Shown here piece after piece: positions 33,881-43,078 of a DNA stretch of 64,000 nt; the first letter of the stretch is position 1, and the number at the start of each line of letters is the position of its first letter. The translations under genes were made by a program, and so were the position numbers. The notes beneath the pieces are model-generated. The model was given only the letters and a program-made list of their open reading frames with translations. It had not been told where the DNA came from and searched no databases. The stretch covers positions 628,951 to 692,950 of the forward strand of contig NZ_CSTE01000001.1 of the NCBI RefSeq assembly GCF_001368915.1. Reading direction: 5' to 3'. The DNA comes from Haloferax massiliensis. GTDB taxonomy: Archaea; Halobacteriota; Halobacteria; Halobacteriales; Haloferacaceae.

Positions 33881-35008
33881 TCACTTGCTGGCGAACTCGC
33901 GGGCCCACGCGTCGGTCCAGTCACTCAGGTTGTTCTGAAGCCGGTCGTAGGAGAACGTGACGGCTTCCGGCGGCTCTTGGGCGTACTGCGCGAACTCCTC
34001 GGGGAGTTCCGCGGTGGTCGTCGCCGGGAACTGGACGTTGCGGACGGCGATTTCGGCCTGCACCTCGGGCCGGAGCACGAAGTCCATGAATTCGGCGGCG
34101 AGGTCGGGGTTCGACGCGTCGGCGAAGGGGGCCATCCCCTCGGGGTTGGCGTAGCCCTCGTCGTTCAGGAAGCGAATCTGGTGTCTCGCCATGTCCTCGC
34201 CGGACTCGGCGGCGTACACCTGATCGGTCGAGTACGAGACGACCATCGGGGCCTCCCCGTTCGAGTAGGCGTTGTAGGAGTCCTCCCAGTTGCCGAGGAC
34301 GCGCACGTCGTTTTCCTTCAGGCTCGCCCAGTAGTCGAGGTAGCCGTCTTCGCCCTTGGCGTCGATGGTGTGGAGTAAGAACGCCTGTCCCGTCGCCGAC
34401 GACGTGGGGTTCTGCGCGAGGAGCGCGCCCGCGTACTCGGACTCCAGCAGGCCGTCGAACGTCTCGGGGGCGGCGAAGTCGCCGTCGCCGTAGGTCTCGT
34501 CGTAGACGAGCGAGATGTACCCCGTGTCGTAGGGGACCGCGCGGCCCTGCGGGTCGAAGTTCAGTTGCTCGTTCACGTCGCCGATGCGGGACAGCCCCTC
34601 GGCGGGCGAGAACAGCGCCTCGTCGAGGTTCTGGTCGATGCGGACGAGCATCTGCGCGTCGAGGCCGACGTAGAGGTCCGCGCCGGACTCGACGCCCTGG
34701 AGGGCGCGCTCGATGTAGTAGTTCACGCCCGAGTCGGGCGTCTGCCACTCAAGGGTCGCGTCGAACTCGGATTCGAACGTCTCTTTCAGCCACGGCCCGG
34801 GGCTCGAACTCGGCGCGTCGACGAACGAGCCGTAGGTGCCGACGGTGAGCGTCGGCGACTCGCCGCCCGCGGTCGTCCCCTCGGCCGTCTCGGTCGTGTC
34901 GCCCGACGCTTCGGTCGTCGTCTCTCCGCCGCCGGTCCCGGTACAGCCGGCGAGGAGCGCGGAGACGCCTCCCGCCCCCGCGGCCTTCAGGAAGCTACGT
35001 CGTCTCAT
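33881..35008 (-). CDS. Thiamine-type ABC transporter substrate-binding lipoprotein
   Basis: A 375-residue exported lipoprotein. The N-terminus has the twin-arginine motif RRRSFLK and a lipobox with cysteine 22 (LLAGC), then a Thr/Glu-rich spacer, as is usual for Tat-dependent lipoproteins of haloarchaea. The mature part resembles TbpA/ThiB-type binding proteins (LTVGTYGSFV start, ESEFDATLEW, PYDTGYISLVYD, PMVVSYSTDQVYAA). Iron(III)-binding relatives are the alternative. It is the first gene of the importer operon. Confidence 0.88.
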   Translation of the reverse strand: MRRRSFLKAAGAGGVSALLAGCTGTGGGETTTEASGDTTETAEGTTAGGESPTLTVGTYGSFVDAPSSSPGPWLKETFESEFDATLEWQTPDSGVNYYIERALQGVESGADLYVGLDAQMLVRIDQNLDEALFSPAEGLSRIGDVNEQLNFDPQGRAVPYDTGYISLVYDETYGDGDFAAPETFDGLLESEYAGALLAQNPTSSATGQAFLLHTIDAKGEDGYLDYWASLKENDVRVLGNWEDSYNAYSNGEAPMVVSYSTDQVYAAESGEDMARHQIRFLNDEGYANPEGMAPFADASNPDLAAEFMDFVLRPEVQAEIAVRNVQFPATTTAELPEEFAQYAQEPPEAVTFSYDRLQNNLSDWTDAWAREFASK

Positions 35009-35020
35009 TACTCGGTTGTT

Positions 35021-35034
35021 GTACTCTGTGGTAC
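35021..35034. promoter_or_regulatory. GTAC-N6-GTAC inverted repeat in importer promoter
   Basis: GTACTCTGTGGTAC lies 13 bases upstream of the binding-protein start and abuts the TATA-like TTAAGTACC (35030-35038, minus strand). A protein bound here would block transcription factor access. A thiamine-responsive repressor is a natural guess, but nothing in the window names one. No TPP riboswitch motif is seen in the short leader. Confidence 0.45.
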
Positions 35035-35137
35035 TTAACGAGCGTGATGTTCTCGAAGGCGGTACGCGGCCGAAACCGTCGGGTTCGAGGCTCGTCGCGG
35101 GAGAACGACTTTACCCTCTGCCGGAGTATCGTGAAAG

Positions 35138-36181
35138 GTGACTGCTTCTCGCCCGTACGTCTTCGGCGGTGTGCTCGCCCTCTTTGCGCTCCTCGCGGCG
35201 GTCATGCTCGCGGACGTGCTGGCGACGGTGTTTTTCGCCATCACCGTCGCCTACCTGCTCGTGCCGCTCAGGCGAGGCCTCGAAGCGCGCGGGGCCTCCC
35301 GGTGGGTCGCCAGCCTCGCCGCCACCGTCGTCGCGGCGGTCGGCGTCGCCGTGGTGCTCGCGCCGCTCGTCGTCATCCTCTTTCTCCGCCTGAACGACAT
35401 CCTCGGCCTCGCGGCGCTCCTCCCCGACGTGGTGACCGTGGAGTTCCTCGGGATGGTCGAGACGGTGACGCTGGACGACGTGGTCGCGGTCGGCCTCGAC
35501 CTGCTCCGGTCGGTCGGCCGCGCCGCCGCCACCGCCGCGCCCGTGGTGCTCATCAAACTCACGCTGTTCGGCTTCCTCGTGTTCGCGCTCCTCCTCAGCG
35601 GCGACGCCGTCGGCCGGACGCTCCTCGCGCTGGTCCCCGCCGACTACCGGGACGCGGCGACGGCGCTCAACGAGCGGGCCCGCGAGACGCTGTTCGCCAT
35701 CTACGTCCTGCAGGCGGCGACCGCCGTCGGCACGTTCGCCATCGGCCTCGTCGTCTTCTGGGCGCTCGGCTACGACTACGTCGTCACGCTCGCCACGGTC
35801 GCGGCCATCCTCCAGTTCATCCCCATCGTCGGCCCGAGCGTCCTGCTCGCGGCGATGGCGGCCTACCACGTCGCCGTCGGCGACCTCGTCGCCGCCGCGC
35901 TCGTCGTCATCGTCGGCGGATTCGCGGTCGCGTGGCTCCCGGACATCCTGATTCGCCCGCGCCTCGCCAAGGAGACCGCCGACCTGCCGGGGAGCCTCTA
36001 CTTCGTCGGCTTCGTCGGCGGCCTGCTTAGCCTCGGTCCGGTCGGCATCATCGCCGGCCCGCTCGTCGTCGCGCTCCTCGCGGAGTCGGTGGACCTGCTC
36101 GGCGCGGAGCTACGCGTCGACGATGACGGTGACGGTGACGGGGCTGCGGGCGGTGACGCCGTCGACTCGCTCCAGTCGTAA
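35138..36181 (+). CDS. AI-2E family transporter
   Basis: A 347-residue polytopic membrane protein with about seven or eight hydrophobic segments. The family pattern is clear from VFFAITVAYLLVPLRRGLEA near the start, the long central polar region, and the conserved PSVLLAAMAAYH and GPLVVALLAESVDLL near the end. Members were named for autoinducer-2 export but many carry out other tasks, including sodium/proton exchange; the role here is unknown. It begins with GTG; the C-terminal 25 residues are acidic and disordered. Confidence 0.88.
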   Translation: MTASRPYVFGGVLALFALLAAVMLADVLATVFFAITVAYLLVPLRRGLEARGASRWVASLAATVVAAVGVAVVLAPLVVILFLRLNDILGLAALLPDVVTVEFLGMVETVTLDDVVAVGLDLLRSVGRAAATAAPVVLIKLTLFGFLVFALLLSGDAVGRTLLALVPADYRDAATALNERARETLFAIYVLQAATAVGTFAIGLVVFWALGYDYVVTLATVAAILQFIPIVGPSVLLAAMAAYHVAVGDLVAAALVVIVGGFAVAWLPDILIRPRLAKETADLPGSLYFVGFVGGLLSLGPVGIIAGPLVVALLAESVDLLGAELRVDDDGDGDGAAGGDAVDSLQS

Positions 36182-36190
36182 CCCCGCCCG

Positions 36191-36967
36191 TCAGTCCTCG
36201 ACGACCGCACCGTCGCGGGCCTCCCACTCGGTGAGACTGCCCTCGTAGAACGCCACGTCGTCGTAGCCGAGGTGCGAGAGCACGACGTAGGTGTGGCTGA
36301 TGCGCCGGGCGGTGTTGCAGTAGAGGACGACTCGCCGGTCCGGCGCGATGCCCGCGGCGTCCAGAATCGAGTCGAGTTCGTCCCGCGGTTTCAGCCCGCG
36401 CGTCTCGTCGTCGACGAGTTCGCGCCAGTCGAGGTTGACCGCGCCGGGGAGGTGGCCCTCCTCGTACTCCGCGGGGTCGCGGGTGTCGACGATGACGGTC
36501 TCGGGGTCGTCGAGCGCGGCCTCGACCGCCTCGAAGTCCACGAGCGGCGTCTCGGCCGGCTCGGTTATCTCGTAGACCGTCCCCGAGACATCGGTCGCCT
36601 CGGTCGTCGTCTCGCGCTCGCGGTTCCACGCGCTGAAGTCGCCGTCGAGGAGGTGGAGTTTCTCGGGGTCGTGCCCGTAGAGGAGCGCTGTGACGAGGAA
36701 GCGCGCGGCGAACACGCCGTGGGTGTCGTCGTAGGCGACCACGTCGTCGTCGGCGGCGATGCCCACGCCCGACAGGAGGTCGGTCCACGCGTCGCGGCCG
36801 GGGAGCATCCCCACGTCGCCGTCGGCGCTCCGGAATCTGTCGAAGGGTATCGACACCGCGCCGGGGAGGTGTCCGATGCCGTCGAACTCCCAGCCGTCCC
36901 GCACGTCCACGACGCGCACGTCGCCGAGTCGGTCCGCGAGCCAATCCGAAGAGACCACGTCTACCAT
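36191..36967 (-). CDS. tssA: Thiosulfate sulfurtransferase (rhodanese), two-domain
   Basis: It transfers sulfur from thiosulfate or mercaptopyruvate to a thiophilic acceptor. Two rhodanese domains are present (residues about 5-115 and 135-255). The first is inactive, as it has DTHGVFAARF in place of a Cys loop. The second carries the catalytic cysteine in LYCNTARRIS. DVRDGWEFDGIGHLPGA and DTRDPAEYEEGHLPGA mark the domain starts. It is transcribed away from a second rhodanese gene; the 251-base gap holds both promoters. The start at 36967 is the first ATG that begins the domain. Confidence 0.9.
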   Translation of the reverse strand: MVDVVSSDWLADRLGDVRVVDVRDGWEFDGIGHLPGAVSIPFDRFRSADGDVGMLPGRDAWTDLLSGVGIAADDDVVAYDDTHGVFAARFLVTALLYGHDPEKLHLLDGDFSAWNRERETTTEATDVSGTVYEITEPAETPLVDFEAVEAALDDPETVIVDTRDPAEYEEGHLPGAVNLDWRELVDDETRGLKPRDELDSILDAAGIAPDRRVVLYCNTARRISHTYVVLSHLGYDDVAFYEGSLTEWEARDGAVVED

Positions 36968-37218
36968 GACCCCACGTTTCCGGGCCGCGGATTTAGGTCC
37001 GCCCCTCCTCGCACCCCTCGCCACGTGTCCGGGGTAGCGGATGTTGTTGCTGGTTCCGTCGGATACCGGACTCAGACAGCGCGTGACGGCTGTTCTCCGA
37101 GTCGCTTTCGGCGTCTCCCCCGCCATATCTGGGACAATATTGCCGCATCACCCGAGGTCAGGCCGTACATGCCGTCGGTGTGAGAGTTATGGGCCTTCCT
37201 GTTGTACGGAGAAACGCG

Positions 37219-38079
37219 ATGTCAAACTCCGATTACGCGAAGGACGTACTCGTCTCTGCGGACTGGGTGGAGAGCCACCTCGACGAGTTCCAGAGCGACG
37301 ACGCGGCGTACCGACTCGTCGAAGTGGACGTGGACACCGAGGCGTACGACGAGAGTCACGCCCCCGGTGCCATCGGGTTCAACTGGGAGTCCCAGCTGCA
37401 GGACCAGACGACCCGCGACGTGCTGACCAAGGAGGACTTCGAGGACCTCCTCGGCTCGCACGGCATCTCCGAGGACTCCACGGTCGTCCTCTACGGCGAC
37501 AACTCCAACTGGTTCGCCGCCTACACCTACTGGCAGTTCAAGTACTACGGCCACGAGGACGTTCACCTCATGAACGGCGGCCGCGACTACTGGGTCGACA
37601 ACGACTATCCGACGACCGACGAAGTCCCGTCCTTCCCGGAGCAAGACTACACCGCCAAGGGTCCCTTCGAGGACATCCGCGCGTACCGCGACGACGTCGA
37701 GAAGGCGGTCGACAAGGGCCTTCCCCTCGTCGACGTTCGCTCGCCCGAGGAGTTCTCCGGCGAGATTCTCGCGCCCCCGGGACTGCAGGAGACCGCCCAG
37801 CGCGGCGGCCACATCCCCGGCGCGAGCAACATCTCGTGGGCCGCGACCGTCAACGACGACGGCACCTTCAAGTCCGCCGACGAACTCCGCGAACTCTACG
37901 CGGACCAGGGCATCGAAGGCGACGAGTCCACCATCGCCTACTGCCGCATCGGCGAGCGCTCCTCTATCGCGTGGTTCGCCCTTCACGAACTCCTCGGCTA
38001 CGAGAACGTCACCAACTACGACGGCTCGTGGACGGAGTGGGGCAACCTCGTCGGCGCGCCCGTCGAAAAGGGTAACTGA
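37219..38079 (+). CDS. tssB: Thiosulfate sulfurtransferase (rhodanese), two-domain
   Basis: A 286-residue paralogue of the divergent neighbour. The N-terminal domain lacks the cysteine (LYGDNSNWFAAY at the loop). The C-terminal domain has the active cysteine in AYCRIGERSS. VEVDVDTEAYDESHAPGA and VDVRSPEEFSGEI mark the two domain starts. A divergent pair suggests that the two forms serve different acceptors or conditions. The start at 37219 is preferred because the in-frame ATG at 37180 precedes a TATA-like element. Confidence 0.92.
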   Translation: MSNSDYAKDVLVSADWVESHLDEFQSDDAAYRLVEVDVDTEAYDESHAPGAIGFNWESQLQDQTTRDVLTKEDFEDLLGSHGISEDSTVVLYGDNSNWFAAYTYWQFKYYGHEDVHLMNGGRDYWVDNDYPTTDEVPSFPEQDYTAKGPFEDIRAYRDDVEKAVDKGLPLVDVRSPEEFSGEILAPPGLQETAQRGGHIPGASNISWAATVNDDGTFKSADELRELYADQGIEGDESTIAYCRIGERSSIAWFALHELLGYENVTNYDGSWTEWGNLVGAPVEKGN

Positions 38080-38131
38080 GCCGCCTCGGCTCGGTTCGAG
38101 TCGGACCCGACCGTACGGTTCTTTTTGCGGC

Positions 38132-39574
38132 TTACATCGGGAGAACGCTGATGCCGACGGCGACGAGCACGCCCGCGCCGAGAAGCACCATCACGCAGTA
38201 GCCCATGATGTCGCGGACCGACAGGCCGCTGATGGAGAGAAGCGGGATGGCCCAGAAGGGCTGAATCATGTTGGTCCACGCGTCGCCCCACGAGGCGGCG
38301 ACGGCGACCCGCGGGATGGACTCGCCGGACGCCTTCGCGGCCGTGACGAGCGTCTCGCCGATGACGGCCCACTCGCCCCCGCCGGAGGGAACGAAGAAGT
38401 TCACGAGGCCGGCGGTGAAGAAGGCGAAGGCCGGGAGCGTCCCGTCGGGCGCGACGGCGACCATTCCCTGTGCGATCTGCGTGGCGAGGCTGACCGAGCC
38501 CTCCGGCGCGTAGGCCATGATGCCCATGATGCCCGCGTAGAAGGGGAACTGGAGGATGATGCCCCAGACGTTCTCGACGGCCTCGACGATGGCCTCGATG
38601 TACGCCTTCGGCGTCCCGTGGAACAGCAGGCCGAGGAAGAGGAAGCCGAAGTTGACGATGTTCAGGTTGAGGTTGTTCCACGGCATCGTTCCGTTTTGGA
38701 TTCCCTCGACGAAGTACAGCCCGACGGCGAACAGGCCGACGAGGCCGATGGTCACGCCGATACCGAGCGAGTGCTCGACGCGCGTGGCGAGCGAGGCGTC
38801 GTCGGGGACGGCCGTGGAGGCCCACCCGCCGCTCGCCTGCTCGCCGCCGTCGGTCGCCGCCTCGAACTCCGCGGGGTCGATTGGGGTCTTCTTCGCCTCG
38901 TCGGTCGGGTACATGAGCGCGAACAGCGCCGGCAGGAAGAGGAAGCCGACCGCGACGACCAACACGAGGTTGGCGACCGTGAAGATGGTCCCGCCGGTGC
39001 CGAACGTCGCGTCGAGGATGCCCGCTTCGATGAGGAAGTTATCCTCGGTGTTCAACAACAGCGGAATCGACCCCGCGAGGCCGCCGTGCCAGACGACGAA
39101 CCCGGAGTACGCGCCGGCGACGACGATGGGGAAGTCGATGCCGCGCATCTCGGTCGCTATCTTCCGGGCGAAAAGCGCCCCGACGACGAGGCCGAGGCCC
39201 CAGTGGACGAACGACGCCGCGGCGGCGACGACCGGCACCATCGCGGCCGCGCCCCGTTCCGTGCTCGGGACGCGCGCGAGTCGCGTCAGGAGCCAGTCCA
39301 CGGGCTTCGTCTGCGCGAGCGCGTAGCCCGTCATCAGGATGAGCGTCATCTGCATCCCGAACGAAAGCAGGTTCCAGAAGCCGCCGTACCAGCCGTCGAG
39401 AAGCAGGTTTCCGGCGTGTCCGACGACGCCGGTCCCCTCGCCCGGCGCGACCGATACCAGCGCCAGCACGAACGCCACGCCCGTCAGAATGATGGCGAAC
39501 AGAAACGCGTCGGGGAGGTACTGTTCGACCAGTTTCGAACTGCGCTCCGCCGCCTGCCTGATAGCGTTTGTCAT
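38132..39574 (-). CDS. AtoE-type short-chain fatty acid transporter
   Basis: A 480-residue membrane protein of the AtoE/DUF401-like ion transporter group, with about twelve segments. Family features are WNLLSFGMQMTLILMTGYALA near residue 65, SFVHWGLGLVVGALFARKIA, and near the C-terminus FVPSGGGEWAVIGE and PFWAIPLLSISGLSVRDIMGY. E. coli AtoE moves short-chain fatty acids such as acetoacetate or butyrate. The start is the ATG at 39574; the gap upstream has an AT-rich stretch (39595-39617) that may hold the promoter. Confidence 0.88.
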   Translation of the reverse strand: MTNAIRQAAERSSKLVEQYLPDAFLFAIILTGVAFVLALVSVAPGEGTGVVGHAGNLLLDGWYGGFWNLLSFGMQMTLILMTGYALAQTKPVDWLLTRLARVPSTERGAAAMVPVVAAAASFVHWGLGLVVGALFARKIATEMRGIDFPIVVAGAYSGFVVWHGGLAGSIPLLLNTEDNFLIEAGILDATFGTGGTIFTVANLVLVVAVGFLFLPALFALMYPTDEAKKTPIDPAEFEAATDGGEQASGGWASTAVPDDASLATRVEHSLGIGVTIGLVGLFAVGLYFVEGIQNGTMPWNNLNLNIVNFGFLFLGLLFHGTPKAYIEAIVEAVENVWGIILQFPFYAGIMGIMAYAPEGSVSLATQIAQGMVAVAPDGTLPAFAFFTAGLVNFFVPSGGGEWAVIGETLVTAAKASGESIPRVAVAASWGDAWTNMIQPFWAIPLLSISGLSVRDIMGYCVMVLLGAGVLVAVGISVLPM

Positions 39575-39760
39575 AGCCCGCGTTATTTCATGATAATACA
39601 ATACATAATGTTTAATATTCGAACGGGTTCGGCTCGGTTGGATGTCATGAACCGGCCGACTCGGCGGGCGACTTGCCAGTCACCTCCTCGCCCGTCGCAG
39701 ACTCGAGCCGGACTCGCCGCCGCCGATGGGTACAAACCCGAGACGACCATACGGGGCCGT

Positions 39761-40360
39761 ATGACCGAACTCCTCGACACCCTCCGCGACGACCACGAGA
39801 CGCCGCTTTCCCGACTCGGCTCCTCGAAGGCGCTGTACGCCGTCACCGGCGGCGAGATGGACGGCGACGCGGTTCGCACGGCCGCCGCGTCCGAGGCCGC
39901 CGCCGCCGCCGACCTGTTCGACTGGTGGGCCGACGACGAACCGAACGACGAGGCCGCCGCGCTCTTTTCGGACCTCGCCGACACCGCCCGCGAGCACGCC
40001 GAGACCGTCGGCGCGGAGCCGGACGGGTCGAAGCCGAACGTCTACGACGTGCTCGCCGAGTTCGAGACGACCGACGGCCGCCTCGGCGGCGCGCTCGCCC
40101 GCGCGCTCGTGTCGCTGAAGACCGTCGAGCAGATGGTCGGCTTCTTCGTCGGCGACGCGGACCCGATGGCCGCAAACGACTTCCGCACGCTCAAGTCCGA
40201 CCTCAACGACCAACTCGACACTATCGAAGACGCCGTCGACGACCACGTCGAAGACGACGCCGTCGCCCGCGAGGCCGCCGACGCGGTGGTCAAAGCCGCC
40301 TACGACGAGTACGTCGAGACGCTCGAAGGCATGGGCGTCAAGCCGAAGAACGTCTGCTGA
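39761..40360 (+). CDS. Conserved helical haloarchaeal protein, function unknown
   Basis: A 199-residue acidic, almost fully helical soluble protein. The start MTELLDTLRDDHETPLSRLG and the central helices (AAAADLFDWWADDE, ALFSDLADTAREHAETVG) suggest a four-helix bundle similar in layout to rubrerythrin or ferritin-like proteins. The E-x-x-H metal ligands of that family are not convincingly repeated. No membrane segments or cysteine pairs occur; the only cysteine is the last residue. I do not recognise a named family. It is followed by a run of hairpins (40381-40503). Confidence 0.72.
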   Translation: MTELLDTLRDDHETPLSRLGSSKALYAVTGGEMDGDAVRTAAASEAAAAADLFDWWADDEPNDEAAALFSDLADTAREHAETVGAEPDGSKPNVYDVLAEFETTDGRLGGALARALVSLKTVEQMVGFFVGDADPMAANDFRTLKSDLNDQLDTIEDAVDDHVEDDAVAREAADAVVKAAYDEYVETLEGMGVKPKNVC

Positions 40361-40380
40361 CCCACGTTTCGCCCCTCCGG

Positions 40381-40503
40381 GTCGCGGAGCGACCCCCTCG
40401 GCGTACAACCTTCTCCGTGAGCGATAGCGAACGAAGACTCGCGAGACGCACTGCGTCTCACGATGGCCGAAAAAGCGGCCGCGAGGCTCGGCTTGGGCCT
40501 CGC
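40381..40503. other. Four consecutive stem-loops in a convergent gap
   Basis: Perfect inverted repeats: GTCGC/GCGAC (40381-40393), GAGACGC/GCGTCTC (40443-40459), GGCCG/CGGCC (40465-40480) and GCGAGGC/GCCTCGC (40481-40503). They lie between the helical protein gene and the ORB-like element at 40582. A terminator cluster, a palindromic repeat or a small RNA are all possible. Confidence 0.55.
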
Positions 40504-40581
40504 GCGCGGTGCGACGTGCCCGCGAATCTGGCGTCCCGGCGGCCGAGTGTCGACCGCGCCGACTCGGGGCGTAGCGGGTGA

Positions 40582-40603
40582 GCTCCAGTAGAAACGAAGG
40601 GGT
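40582..40603 (+). repeat. ORB-like element before the end of the small gene at 40618
   Basis: GCTCCAGTA followed by a perfect GAAACGAAGGGGT. It lies in a convergent gap 15 bases from the stop of the gene on the minus strand, 28 kb from the origin. Confidence 0.75.
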
Positions 40604-40617
40604 CTGTCAGCCGGTCG

Positions 40618-40887
40618 TCAGACGCCGGGGACGCCCTTGCGGTATTCGAGGACCTCGCTTCGGGCCTCGCGGACCGTCTCGGCGACGTCGCCGTCGAGGT
40701 CCTCGGCGAGGTCGTGGAGGACCGTCATGTGCCGGGCGAGTCGCCCGTGGTCCGGTCCCTGCTCGCGCGTCGCCAGCTTCGCGAGCTGGTCGGACTGTTC
40801 GTAGAGTCGCTCCTGTACGTCGCCGTCGGTCGCCTCGGCGGCTTCCTTGAGCAGGTTGCTCGCGCGTTCGAGTTCGGCTCGCGTCAT
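40618..40887 (-). CDS. Small helical haloarchaeal protein (possibly DUF7553)
   Basis: An 89-residue soluble, helical protein beginning [20 protein letters not shown]. The pattern [21 protein letters not shown] in the middle is one I associate with a haloarchaea-only family (possibly DUF7553). No function is known. The start at 40887 diverges from uvrB, with 88 bases between them. The much longer frame upstream of the ATG is the uvrB antisense strand and is not used. Confidence 0.75.
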   Translation of the reverse strand: MTRAELERASNLLKEAAEATDGDVQERLYEQSDQLAKLATREQGPDHGRLARHMTVLHDLAEDLDGDVAETVREARSEVLEYRKGVPGV

Positions 40888-40975
40888 ACAGGAACGTTCG
40901 ACAGCCCGCCCCAAAACCGTTCCTCCGGCGACAAGCACCGCCTCGCTCAAGTACGCCGCGACCCAAGGACCGGCA

Positions 40976-43072
40976 ATGAGCGAGTCCGGTCCCCTGTCCG
41001 CCGACAGACCCGACGCAGACCGCGAATTCCGCGTCGACGCCCCCTTCGACCCCGCCGGCGACCAACCCGAGGCCATCGAGGCGCTGGCCCGCGGCTTCCG
41101 CGAGGGTGCCGACGTACAGACCCTGCTCGGTGTCACCGGCTCCGGCAAGACCAACACCGTCTCGTGGGTCGTCGAGGAGATTCAGAAGCCGACGCTCGTC
41201 CTCGCGCACAACAAGACCCTCGCCGCCCAGTTGTACGAGGAGTTCAAGGGGCTGTTTCCCGACAACGCCGTCGAGTACTTCGTCTCCTACTACGACTACT
41301 ACCAGCCCGAGGCGTACATCGAACAGACCGACACCTACATCGACAAGGACATGTCGATAAACGAGGAAATAGACCGGCTCCGCCACTCCGCGACCCGGTC
41401 GCTTCTCACCCGCGACGACGTCATCGTCGTCGCCTCGGTGTCGGCCATCTACGGCCTCGGCGACCCGAAGAACTACACCGACCTGTCGCTCCGGCTGGAG
41501 GTCGGCCAACAGATGGACCGCGACGAACTGCTCCGCGCGCTCGTCGACCTCAACTACGAGCGCAACGACGTGGACTTCCGACAGGGCACGTTCCGCGTCC
41601 GCGGCGACACCGTCGAGGTGTTCCCGATGTACGGTCGCTACGCCGTCCGCATCGAGTTCTGGGGCGACGAAATCGACCGGATGCTGAAGCTCGACCCGCT
41701 TGCGGGCGAGGTGAAGTCGTCGGAGCCGGCGGTGCTCGTCCACCCGGCGGAACACTACTCCATCCCCGAAGAACAGCTCGAAGGAGCCATCTCGGAAATC
41801 GAGGAGTTGATGGAACAGCGGGTGAAGCACTTCCAGCGACAGGGCGACCTCGTGGCCGCCCAGCGCATCGAAGAGCGCACCACCTTCGACATCGAGATGC
41901 TCCGCGAGACGGGCCACTGCTCCGGCATCGAGAACTACTCGGTCCACCTCTCGGACCGCGAACCCGGCGACGCCCCCTACACGCTCCTCGACTACTTCCC
42001 CGACGACTTCCTCACCGTCATCGACGAGTCGCACGTCACGCTCCCGCAGATTAAGGGCCAGTACGCCGGCGACAAGTCCCGGAAGGACTCGCTGGTCGAA
42101 AACGGCTTCCGCCTGCCGACGGCCTACGACAACCGCCCGCTCACCTTCGAGGAGTTCGAAGAGACCGTCGGACAGGCGCTTTTCGTCTCCGCGACGCCCG
42201 GCGACTACGAGCGCGAGCACTCCGACCAAATCGTCGAGCAAATCGTCCGCCCGACCCACCTCGTGGATCCGAGGGTCGAGGTGACGGAGGCGACCGGGCA
42301 GGTCGACGACCTGATGGCCCGCATCGACGAGCGCATCGACCGCGACGAGCGCGTGCTCGTCACGACGCTCACGAAGCGGATGGCCGAGGACCTCACCGAG
42401 TACCTCGAAGAGGCCGGCGTCGACGTGGCCTACATGCACGACGAGACCGACACGCTCGAACGCCACGAACTCATCCGGTCGCTCCGCCTCGGCGACATCG
42501 ACGTGCTCGTCGGCATCAACCTCCTCCGCGAGGGCCTCGACATCCCCGAAGTCTCCTTGGTCGCCATCCTCGACGCCGACCAGCAGGGCTTCCTGCGCTC
42601 GGAGACCACGCTCGTCCAGACGATGGGCCGCGCCGCCCGCAACGTCAACGGCGAGGTCGTGCTCTACGCCGACGAGATGACCGACGCGATGGAGGCCGCC
42701 ATCTCCGAGACTCAGCGCCGCCGCCGCATCCAACAGGCGTTCAACGAGGAACACGGCTACACCCCGACGACCATCGAAAAGGAGGTCGGCGAGACGAACC
42801 TGCCGGGGAGCAAGACCGACACCCGCGGCGTCTCCGGCGACGAACCCGCCGACGCGGACGAGGCGGCGGAACAGATAGCGTTCCTCGAAGACCGGATGCA
42901 GGAGGCCGCCGACAACCTCGAATTCGAACTCGCCGCCGACATCCGCGACCGCATCCAGACGCTCCGCCGCGAGTTCGACGTGGACGCGCTCGAAGACGGC
43001 GTCGCGCCCGAGTACCCCGACGAACACGACGGCGAGGGCGACGACGGCCTGACGCCGCCGGACGAGTTCTGA
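40976..43072 (+). CDS. uvrB: Excinuclease ABC subunit B
   Basis: UvrB verifies damage and positions UvrC in nucleotide excision repair. The 698-residue protein has Walker [11 protein letters not shown], the flexible beta-hairpin region [21 protein letters not shown], motif DESHVTLPQ, the VSATPGDYE motif, and motif [15 protein letters not shown] motif for UvrC binding ([20 protein letters not shown]) lies near the C-terminus, followed by an acidic tail. The ATG at 40976 is used; the earlier ATG has no protein-like residues. UvrA is not in this window. Confidence 0.97.
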   Translation: MSESGPLSADRPDADREFRVDAPFDPAGDQPEAIEALARGFREGADVQTLLGVTGSGKTNTVSWVVEEIQKPTLVLAHNKTLAAQLYEEFKGLFPDNAVEYFVSYYDYYQPEAYIEQTDTYIDKDMSINEEIDRLRHSATRSLLTRDDVIVVASVSAIYGLGDPKNYTDLSLRLEVGQQMDRDELLRALVDLNYERNDVDFRQGTFRVRGDTVEVFPMYGRYAVRIEFWGDEIDRMLKLDPLAGEVKSSEPAVLVHPAEHYSIPEEQLEGAISEIEELMEQRVKHFQRQGDLVAAQRIEERTTFDIEMLRETGHCSGIENYSVHLSDREPGDAPYTLLDYFPDDFLTVIDESHVTLPQIKGQYAGDKSRKDSLVENGFRLPTAYDNRPLTFEEFEETVGQALFVSATPGDYEREHSDQIVEQIVRPTHLVDPRVEVTEATGQVDDLMARIDERIDRDERVLVTTLTKRMAEDLTEYLEEAGVDVAYMHDETDTLERHELIRSLRLGDIDVLVGINLLREGLDIPEVSLVAILDADQQGFLRSETTLVQTMGRAARNVNGEVVLYADEMTDAMEAAISETQRRRRIQQAFNEEHGYTPTTIEKEVGETNLPGSKTDTRGVSGDEPADADEAAEQIAFLEDRMQEAADNLEFELAADIRDRIQTLRREFDVDALEDGVAPEYPDEHDGEGDDGLTPPDEF

Positions 43073-43078
43073 CCGGCC

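Noticed and set aside
35009..35137. TPP riboswitch before the thiamine-type importer
   Set aside because: The leader is at most a few bases long and has no thi-box sequence.
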